In this document: positions 1-6,125 of the stretch, in pieces
Position numbering within the stretch: the first letter of the stretch is position 1
Layout: each line of letters opens with the position of its first letter
Source of the DNA: an uncultured Methylobacter sp.
GTDB taxonomy: Bacteria; Pseudomonadota; Gammaproteobacteria; Methylococcales; Methylomonadaceae
Direction: 5' to 3'
DNA length: 11,242 nt
Assembly: GCA_903831545.1 (NCBI GenBank)
Contig: CAIKYI010000770.1
Coordinates: 1 to 11,242 of the forward strand
The notes under the pieces: model-generated
What the model was told of the DNA's origin: nothing
Seen by the model: the letters and a program-made list of their open reading frames with translations, nothing else
Database searches by the model: none
Made by a program: the position numbers and the translations under genes

Positions 1-640
1 AGGAATTGAAAACGGCTTTAATTGATAATTCCAACTGCTCATAAACACTTTCAGGGAAAGGACGGCCGGTTTCTTCCAAAACCACCTGAAGAAACAATTC
101 GCTGATTTGGCGTAAATGTTCGGCATCCAAACCCACATCGGCTTTTATTCCCGCCTGCTGCTTAATTGCAGAAAAATGCAGGTCAAATTTTTCATCATCA
201 ATGCCCAAAGCAACCTTGCCGAATAACTGGATAAACCGTCGGTAAGCATCGTAGGCAAAGCGTGCATCGCCTGTTTGGTTGATCAGACCGGCAAGGGTCT
301 TGGCATTAAGACCAAGATTCAAAATAGTGTCCATCATGCCCGGCATCGAAATCGCCGAACCTGAGCGCACTGAAACCAGCAATGGATTTTGACCATCACC
401 AAATTTCCTGCCCGAGAGCGTTTCAACCTCGGCTATTTGGGTTTTAACTTCTTCAAGCAGGCCTTCCGGCAATTGATGCTTTTCAAGATAATCCAGACAA
501 GCTTCGGTGGTAATCACAAAACCCGGAGGCACATTAAGCCCTATCTGCGTCATCTCACAAAGATTGGCGCCTTTACCGCCCAAAAGAACTTTATTTTTAC
601 CATCGCCGTTTTGAAATGAATAAATGTATTTTTCAGTCAT
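1..640 (-). CDS. ppdK: Pyruvate, phosphate dikinase, N-terminal part (runs off window)
   Basis: Interconverts pyruvate + ATP + Pi and phosphoenolpyruvate + AMP + PPi in the cytoplasm. Only the first 213 codons are visible; the family is usually about 870-900 residues, so the rest, including the phosphohistidine and PEP domains, lies outside the left edge. The visible part is the nucleotide-binding domain. It has GGKGANL with Lys23 and the motif SVRSG..SMPGMMDTILNLG around residues 90-110 with Arg92; these match the ATP-binding Lys22 and Arg92 of the Clostridium symbiosum enzyme. RFAYDAYRRFIQLFGKV follows, as in PPDK. The SMPGMMDT signature separates PPDK from PEP synthase (PpsA). The ATG at 638-640 is preceded by a GAGG Shine-Dalgarno about 8 bases away, and the reading frame is open to the edge. 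PPDK occurs in many bacteria, including type I methanotrophs that use pyrophosphate-linked glycolysis; that link is inference only. Confidence 0.93.
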   Translation of the reverse strand, partial: MTEKYIYSFQNGDGKNKVLLGGKGANLCEMTQIGLNVPPGFVITTEACLDYLEKHQLPEGLLEEVKTQIAEVETLSGRKFGDGQNPLLVSVRSGSAISMPGMMDTILNLGLNAKTLAGLINQTGDARFAYDAYRRFIQLFGKVALGIDDEKFDLHFSAIKQQAGIKADVGLDAEHLRQISELFLQVVLEETGRPFPESVYEQLELSIKAVFNS

Positions 641-674
641 GATGAGCCTCAAAGTAATTAGAAGAACGTTTTTT

Positions 675-680
675 ATTATA
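675..680 (-). promoter_or_regulatory. Candidate -10 element for ppdK
   Basis: On the minus strand this reads TATAAT, a perfect sigma-70 -10 box, 34 bases upstream of the ppdK ATG. Transcription would start near 668, giving a short leader of under 30 bases. The hexamers 16-18 bases further upstream (about 697-704) are poor matches to TTGACA, so an activator may be needed. A perfect palindrome at 704-722 lies just upstream of the -35 position. Confidence 0.4.
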
Positions 681-703
681 AGATGTAGCTAAAGCATTAA
701 TCG

Positions 704-722
704 CAGCTGTTTAAAACAGCTG
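704..722. repeat. Perfect 19-base palindrome upstream of ppdK
   Basis: CAGCTGTTT-A-AAACAGCTG: two 9-base arms around one central base. It sits directly upstream of the expected -35 region of the ppdK promoter, where a dimeric regulator could bind. It could also form a hairpin in a transcript, but no T-run follows, so it is not a typical terminator. CAGCTGTTTTA recurs at 9458-9467 within a hairpin, so it may instead be a small dispersed repeat. Confidence 0.5.
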
Positions 723-1122
723 TATTTAGTATCTAAAATCCAACGCTAAAAAGGTCGCCAGCATTTTCCAGCCGCTTGCCGGTGTTCGTTATGTCATTGC
801 CATCACAAGCAAGCAAATTAATTGCGGGCAATCCTATCATAGTAGGTTACTCTAACATCAATACTTTGTTTTATAAAAATTGGCCCACCCCTGATAAACT
901 CATTTTTTACATTAATAATGCATAAATTCAGAGCACAAAGGACTCATAATAATCCCTGTCAAAACAAGGATTTTAAGCTGATTTCAGGTTACATGAATCC
1001 ACCCGTACCAATTTGATGCGCCATCCTGAGTAACACCTATAAACAACGCTAAAAGAAACAATTGGGCCAGCTAAAGAACAGGCTAATCCGACCACAAACA
1101 AACCAAACCCCGTGTATTTGGT
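723..1122. other. Non-coding stretch between divergent genes
   Basis: No ORF in this stretch looks like a protein, and no RNA gene was recognised. Only short weak inverted repeats are present, such as ATTGC-GG-GCAAT near 821-832. I looked for a yybP-ykoY manganese riboswitch ahead of the metal-transporter genes and saw no recognisable core. It presumably holds the upstream control regions of ppdK (leftward) and the ZIP gene (rightward). Confidence 0.5.
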
Positions 1123-1128
1123 TATAAT
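1123..1128 (+). promoter_or_regulatory. Candidate -10 element for the metal-transporter pair
   Basis: TATAAT lies 43 bases before the ATG at 1172, preceded by TTTGGT. Transcription would start near 1135, giving a leader of about 37 bases. No good TTGACA-like box lies 16-18 bases upstream (that region is AC-rich), so this is a weak or activator-dependent promoter prediction. Confidence 0.35.
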
Positions 1129-1171
1129 GTCTCGCACACATTCCAAAACAAGCTGATGCAGGTAAACTTTT

Positions 1172-2122
1172 ATGACTATAACAACAAAAACACTTACAAG
1201 TATGCAACGCTATTTTGAAGGCCAAATAGCCACCATAACAGCCAGCAATAACTATCAAAAACTGCTGGCCATGCCGCCGTTAAAACGTTGGACAACCGTG
1301 GCCGGACTATTCCTGCTGTTACAGTTAGTCATATTTGGCAGTTTATATTTAATTTTTGGCCAGGTTGTCGTTATTGGTTTTTTGGCCAGCATTCTCGCCG
1401 GACTGGCAACAGGTGTGGGCGCATTGCCCGCACTGTTTTTTAAAGACATTTCCAAAAACCTGTTCAACAGCATGCTGGGAGCTGCAGCCGGCGTTATGCT
1501 GGCGGCGACCGCTTTTTCCCTGTTGGTTCCCGGCCTGGAATACGGTAATTTGCTCTGGCCCGGTAAAGGTATTTACATCGTGTCCTTAGGCATGATGGTC
1601 GGCGCGTTTTTTCTGCATTTCGCTGATCGCCAACTACCCCATGTGCATTTTGATTCTATTTCGGATACGCACTTAAATTCGCTAAAAAAAGTCTGGCTGT
1701 TCATTATTGCTATCACTATCCACAACTTTCCCGAAGGCATGTCGGTCGGGGTTAGTTTTGGTTCAGGAGAGATTAAAAACGGTGTGGTGCTAACCATTGC
1801 CATTGCCTTGCAAAATATTCCTGAAGGCCTTGCCGTAGCCCTGCCTTTGGTCGGATTAGGCTACAACAAATGGCGAGCCGTTGGCATCGCAACTTTGACA
1901 GGCCTTGTTGAACCTGTGGGCGGCTTGCTTGGCGTTTCCATGGTAACGGTCTTTCAACCCATCCTGCCCATCGCCATGGGCTTTGCCGCTGGGGCCATGC
2001 TTTTTGTCATCAGCGAAGAAATCATTCCCGAAACGCACTCCGATGGCCGTTCACGCTACGCCACCTTTGCCTTAATGATTGGTTTCATTATTATGATGAC
2101 CCTGGACAATATGCTGAGTTAA
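1172..2122 (+). CDS. ZIP-family divalent metal transporter (GufA/BbZIP-like)
   Basis: Inner-membrane carrier expected to move Zn(II) or other divalent metals (Fe, Mn, Cd are possible) into the cytoplasm. The 316 residues hold eight or nine hydrophobic segments, roughly at 41-62, 66-88, 99-121, 132-150, 174-194, 204-224, 235-260, 264-282 and 296-313. The ZIP metal-site motifs are clear: HNFPEG at 184-189 and QNIPEG at 214-219, with Glu247 in the next helix and SEEIIPETH at 281-289. By comparison with Bordetella bronchiseptica BbZIP, the first metal site (His, Glu, Gln, Glu) is H184, E188, Q214, E218. The BbZIP Asp208 equivalent is Asn215, so the second site may bind less tightly. About 60 residues precede the core, more than in compact ZIPs. 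The start was chosen for AGG at 1160-1162, 9 bases upstream; the ATG at 1202 has no ribosome-binding site. A second metal transporter follows after 60 bases on the same strand. Confidence 0.88.
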   Translation: MTITTKTLTSMQRYFEGQIATITASNNYQKLLAMPPLKRWTTVAGLFLLLQLVIFGSLYLIFGQVVVIGFLASILAGLATGVGALPALFFKDISKNLFNSMLGAAAGVMLAATAFSLLVPGLEYGNLLWPGKGIYIVSLGMMVGAFFLHFADRQLPHVHFDSISDTHLNSLKKVWLFIIAITIHNFPEGMSVGVSFGSGEIKNGVVLTIAIALQNIPEGLAVALPLVGLGYNKWRAVGIATLTGLVEPVGGLLGVSMVTVFQPILPIAMGFAAGAMLFVISEEIIPETHSDGRSRYATFALMIGFIIMMTLDNMLS

Positions 2123-2182
2123 GCCCTTAACAGTGATTACACAGCTTACAGTACATGGAAAAAACCGTTCCCAGGAAAAAAA

Positions 2183-2896
2183 ATGGATCATCTTCAAAGC
2201 TATTTACAACATTTTCTAACGTCACTGAGTACGGCCACTGTTTTTGAAAGTCTTCCCGGTTCTTTCCAGCATTTTTTCCTGTTGCTAAGCACCGGAAACT
2301 TTACTGAAATGTCAGCCGCAGCAGTCACCAGTTTTGCCTTAATCTCAGTTGCTGAAATAGGTGATAAAAGCCAACTGGTATGTATGACACTGGCCTCGCG
2401 ACACAGAGCGCTACCCGTTTTAATCGGCGCAATTTCGGCTTTCGCCTTTTTAAACAGCCTGGCCGTGATTTTTGGAGTCGCTATTGCCAATTGGCTACCG
2501 GAATATATCGTTGCAGCCATTGTCGCCGCCTTGTTCGCCGCATTCGGCATTCATTCCTTGCGCCTGGAAATTGAAGACGAAAATGCAGAGGTTAAAGAAC
2601 AAAGTGGTCATAGCATTTTCTTCACCACTTTTTTATTAATTACAGTCGCTGAATTCGGAGACAAAACCCAGCTGGCAGTTGTCGCCTTAAGCAGCACCGT
2701 TGCCCCGCTGGCCGTATGGTTCGGCTCGACTGTCGCGTTAGCCTCAACATCGGCCCTTGGTGTTCTGGCTGGTAAAACCGTATTGCGAAAAGTGCCCTTG
2801 GGCTTGTTGCACAAAATCAGCGGAAGCATCTTCCTTGTACTTTCGCTTATTGCCGGTTATCGGGCTTATGTGAGCTATGCGGTACTCTCGAATTAA
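2183..2896 (+). CDS. TMEM165/GDT1-family (UPF0016) cation transporter
   Basis: Multi-pass inner-membrane protein of the GDT1 family. Studied bacterial members export Mn(II), and eukaryotic ones move Mn/Ca into the Golgi. The 237 residues show the internal duplication typical of the family, each half with the E-x-G-D-K-[ST] signature: EIGDKS at 58-63 and EFGDKT at 157-162. Hydrophobic segments surround these and occur near 79-100, 107-127, 175-197 and 212-229. A charged cytoplasmic loop at about 127-142 links the halves. About 45 residues precede the first signature segment, a longer N-terminus than usual. The start is supported by AGGA at 2173-2176, 6 bases before the ATG. It follows the ZIP gene by 60 bases, so an operon is likely; an importer paired with an exporter suggests metal balance, probably Zn/Mn, but substrate identity is inference. 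It converges on the chemoreceptor gene, 39 bases away, with no clear terminator between. Confidence 0.87.
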   Translation: MDHLQSYLQHFLTSLSTATVFESLPGSFQHFFLLLSTGNFTEMSAAAVTSFALISVAEIGDKSQLVCMTLASRHRALPVLIGAISAFAFLNSLAVIFGVAIANWLPEYIVAAIVAALFAAFGIHSLRLEIEDENAEVKEQSGHSIFFTTFLLITVAEFGDKTQLAVVALSSTVAPLAVWFGSTVALASTSALGVLAGKTVLRKVPLGLLHKISGSIFLVLSLIAGYRAYVSYAVLSN

Positions 2897-2935
2897 GTTT
2901 TTACCGACAAAACACCTAAACAGGAACATCCAAAA

Positions 2936-5749
2936 CTAAAACTCTTCCCATTCATCAATATCAACCTTACGTGGCTGTAGTTGCGGCTTAATGCCGCTGA
3001 TCGGTGTTTTATCTTTTATGATTTCCTGCATCTTTTGCGGTTGAAAAATTGGACTGATTGAATAATCGTCTATTTTAAAGCTGGCGACGGTATCCACCAG
3101 ACTTTTTGCCTGCTCTTCAAGTGATTCCGCCGCAGCTGCCGCTTGCTCCACCAAGGCTGCATTTTGCTGGGTAACATCATCCATCTGGGCAATGGCCTGA
3201 TTGACCTGCTCAATGCCGGAAGTTTGTTCAATTGAGGCAGAGCTGATTTCGGTCATCATCGCGGTAACACCCTGGATGGCGTTAACGATTTCTTCCATGG
3301 TTTGTCCGGCTTGCGCCACCAGCTTGGTACCATCGGCAACTTTAACCACCGAGTCGCCAATTAAGCCCTTAATCTCTCCCGCTGCTGCAGCTGCACGTTG
3401 GGCAAGATTACGCACTTCAACTGCAACCACCGCAAAGCCACGACCTTGATCACCGGCACGCGCCGCTTCTACCGCTGCATTTAACGCCAGTATATTGGTC
3501 TGGAAAGCAATGTCATCAATGACTGAAATAATATCAACAATTTTGTTTGAAGCGGAGCTGATGTCTTGCATGGTAGTTACAACTTCACCAACGACTTTAA
3601 CTCCATTGCCCGCGATATCTGATGCGCTAACCGCAAGTGCGTTGGCCTGTTTGGCATGTGCGGTATTAGCTTGCACAGTAGAGGTCAGTTCTTCCATGCT
3701 GGCAGCGGTTTGTTCCAGGCTGGCGGCTTGCTCTTCGGTACGGTGCGATAGATCATTATTTCCGGCAGCAATTTCTTTAGCCCCGGTGTTAATATTATGC
3801 GAGGCATCTTTGATGCTAGTGACTATTTCTCTTAACTTGTCCACGGTGATATTGGCGTCTTCTTTCAGTTGGCCAAAAGTACCGGAATATTCATTACTTA
3901 TTTTCTCGGTCAGATCGCCACGCGATAGCGCATCAAGTACCCTTACAACCTCATTAAGACCAATTTCACTGGTGCTTAATAATTGGTTAAGACCTTCACC
4001 CAGTTCACGAATAAACCCCTGTTTGCCTGTTAACACAAAACGCCGGGTAAAATCACCACGGATGGCTGACTCTACCAACATCGCCACTTCTTTTTCTACG
4101 GCAACTTCCGCAGTACGATCCTGCCACTCGGCGACTGTACCCAGTCGTTGGCCCAATTCGTTTATAACCGGACTGGCCGTGACCACTATGGCGTGACCGC
4201 CAATATTCATACTCGCTGTGTAGGTGTGGTCTAAGCTGGAAAGTAATTGCAATTGGTGCGTAGAATTAACATGGAAACTGTCAATATTGCTACCAACCAG
4301 ATGATTAGCTGAAAAGTCCGGTAATTGTTTACGGATATCTGTTTCGGCCTTGCTCAAAATATTGACCACGGCTTTATTGGCGTAAATAATATTTCTGGCG
4401 TTATCCGCAATCATCACGCTGGTATTAACATTATCCAGCCCCATTTTAATGCGCAAGTTCTCCTCGGCAATACGTTTATTTTCTGTAACCTCAAAACCAA
4501 GTTTTGTTTGCATTGCTTTAAGAGCTTCCAGAACTTTACCCGTTTCATCCTGATGTTCAAGTTCGACAATATTACGGTAATTGCCTTGGGCGATCTGACC
4601 AAAGTGGCCAATCACGGCATTAAGTGGCCGGGTAATACTGCGGATTAACGCTACGCCTAACCAAAGAGCTAATATAATGCCCGCACCCGTCAAAGCGAGA
4701 ACACTTCTTTTTGTCGTTTCATAGCGAATTTGTGCTGCATTGAACTCCTGTTTGGCGACCTCTATCTGTAAGTGCAACAACTTTTGAATGCCGACACTAA
4801 CGGGTTCATAAAAAGGCCTGATCCTGTTGGCAATCATGGTATTGGCCAGCACCATTTCATTACTTCGCAAGGCCGATAGCACTGGTTTAAAGCCCTCCAC
4901 TTCCAAACGCTTTATGTCTTCAGCAAACTTGTCGGCCAGTTTCTTTTCCTCGGGTGTGAGATAAGTATTAGTATAGGCATTCCAGGTCTTGCCAATTTCC
5001 TGGTTGTTTTGTTCCACCTCCTCTACAGATTTCAGAATGACTTCAGGCGTCGAATTGATAAGGGATGCGGTAATTCGCACCCTATTGGTCAATAACAACT
5101 TCTGAATAAGCGCAAGTTGATCCATAGGTATGGTACGATCTTCATACACAGTTCGCAGACCGTCATTGGTCATACTCATGCCCGCTAAACCCATCCCGCC
5201 TATTGCAATCATAAGTAAGGACAACAAACCGATAACAATCGACAGGCGGATTCTAATAGTAAGATTTTTAGCTACCTTCAATTTTGACAGTAAGGTTGAT
5301 TTTATGACCTTGCCGTCTTCTATTTTAAGACCACCGGCCTTACCTTCGCGAAATAACCGGTAAGCCGCAGCTGCCGTTTGCATTTGCTCATAACTGGTTT
5401 TACTACGCACCGACATATAACCGACCAGCACATCGTTTTCATAGGTTGGCATGGCATTGGCTAACACCCAGTAAAAATCTCCGTTTTTGCAGCGATTTTT
5501 AACCATTCCAGTCCACGGACGACCTTCTTTTAATACTTGCCACATATCCTCGAAGGCTTCGGGCGGCATGTCGGGATGACGTACAATATTTTGTGACGAT
5601 CCAATTAACTCTTGTCGGGTAAAGCCGCTAACCCTGACAAAGTCATCGTTGATGTAGGTAATTATTCCTTTTAAATCAGTTTTGGAAACAATCAAGTCAT
5701 AGTCTGTAAGACTATATTCAACGTCAGTTACCGGCATATTCATTTTCAT
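2936..5749 (-). CDS. Aer-type PAS methyl-accepting chemotaxis protein
   Basis: Membrane chemoreceptor expected to control the CheA kinase. Domain order over 937 residues: Aer-like PAS (about 10-118); TM1 (about 169-191); periplasmic four-helix-type region (about 192-346); TM2 (about 349-369); HAMP (370-422); a divergent PAS-like segment (about 432-548); two further HAMP-like stretches (about 555-600 and 600-645); MCP signalling domain (about 650-890). The first PAS has VRHPDMP with R57, H58, D60 and W79 at the same numbering as the FAD-contact residues of E. coli Aer, so bound FAD and redox or oxygen sensing are likely. The MCP tip is intact: [20 protein letters not shown] (745-764). EQTAASMEE near 679-687 looks like an adaptation site. 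The protein ends in EWEEF, a WxxF-type CheR tether, after a flexible linker of about 40 residues. The ATG at 5747-5749 has GAGA upstream; Met3 and Met5 are possible alternatives. No other che gene is in view, so signalling partners lie elsewhere. Confidence 0.95.
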   Translation of the reverse strand: MKMNMPVTDVEYSLTDYDLIVSKTDLKGIITYINDDFVRVSGFTRQELIGSSQNIVRHPDMPPEAFEDMWQVLKEGRPWTGMVKNRCKNGDFYWVLANAMPTYENDVLVGYMSVRSKTSYEQMQTAAAAYRLFREGKAGGLKIEDGKVIKSTLLSKLKVAKNLTIRIRLSIVIGLLSLLMIAIGGMGLAGMSMTNDGLRTVYEDRTIPMDQLALIQKLLLTNRVRITASLINSTPEVILKSVEEVEQNNQEIGKTWNAYTNTYLTPEEKKLADKFAEDIKRLEVEGFKPVLSALRSNEMVLANTMIANRIRPFYEPVSVGIQKLLHLQIEVAKQEFNAAQIRYETTKRSVLALTGAGIILALWLGVALIRSITRPLNAVIGHFGQIAQGNYRNIVELEHQDETGKVLEALKAMQTKLGFEVTENKRIAEENLRIKMGLDNVNTSVMIADNARNIIYANKAVVNILSKAETDIRKQLPDFSANHLVGSNIDSFHVNSTHQLQLLSSLDHTYTASMNIGGHAIVVTASPVINELGQRLGTVAEWQDRTAEVAVEKEVAMLVESAIRGDFTRRFVLTGKQGFIRELGEGLNQLLSTSEIGLNEVVRVLDALSRGDLTEKISNEYSGTFGQLKEDANITVDKLREIVTSIKDASHNINTGAKEIAAGNNDLSHRTEEQAASLEQTAASMEELTSTVQANTAHAKQANALAVSASDIAGNGVKVVGEVVTTMQDISSASNKIVDIISVIDDIAFQTNILALNAAVEAARAGDQGRGFAVVAVEVRNLAQRAAAAAGEIKGLIGDSVVKVADGTKLVAQAGQTMEEIVNAIQGVTAMMTEISSASIEQTSGIEQVNQAIAQMDDVTQQNAALVEQAAAAAESLEEQAKSLVDTVASFKIDDYSISPIFQPQKMQEIIKDKTPISGIKPQLQPRKVDIDEWEEF

Positions 5750-5827
5750 AAAATTTCTCGTGATTTATAGCGAGCTTCAACTAATACACCTAAGAGGAAG
5801 TGTCATTAAAATATTTCCCGATTAATG

Positions 5828-6061
5828 TTAAAGGGGCTTTCTAGTTTGAATCCTCTCTGTTTCCGACTTACAAATATTGGGATTGTGGATCATCAAGTAA
5901 CTACCATTGAAAGACGAAACAAGAATGACATCACCGTATTCGGGATGACTGGCATGCCTGGTTGCTACCAAACCTTCATAGTAAAAAGTTTCTTTTTTGG
6001 CATATCCAGCTATATTTTGATATTGCCTTGAGGTGATTGGAGATATTTTCAAATTTTTCAT
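5828..6061 (-). CDS. Small protein of unknown function, 77 residues
   Basis: I do not recognise this family. The product has a globular-looking core at about residues 10-62 (QYQNIAGYAKKETFYYEG, HPEYGDVILVSS, NGSYLMIHNP), which suggests alternating beta strands, and a polar tail ending in TRKPL. There is no signal peptide or membrane segment. It lies between the ethylene-receptor-like GGDEF-EAL gene (64 bases upstream) and the chemoreceptor (78 bases downstream), all on one strand, so it may be co-transcribed. The ribosome-binding site is weak: ATGGGTATAACAAG precedes the ATG. An antisense frame of similar length (5825-6031, plus strand) gives a less protein-like product. Balanced composition and position favour a real gene, but it could be a remnant or chance ORF. 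Confidence 0.5.
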   Translation of the reverse strand: MKNLKISPITSRQYQNIAGYAKKETFYYEGLVATRHASHPEYGDVILVSSFNGSYLMIHNPNICKSETERIQTRKPL

Positions 6062-6125
6062 CTTGTTATACCCATATTGCCCATTTAATTAAGTTCTTGG
6101 TTTTTGGTTAGCCTGTTAGAGACAG

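Noticed and set aside
389..619. Plus-strand ORF of 76 codons opposite ppdK
   Set aside because: The minus strand encodes an unmistakable PPDK N-terminus across the whole stretch.
641..1171. yybP-ykoY manganese riboswitch ahead of the metal transporters
   Set aside because: Manganese exporters often have one, but I could not find the conserved core or a matching fold here, nor in the 60 bases before the GDT1-family gene.
3495..4196. Plus-strand ORF of 233 codons opposite the chemoreceptor
   Set aside because: It is an antisense shadow of a complete, motif-bearing MCP gene and shows no recognisable domain or ribosome-binding site.
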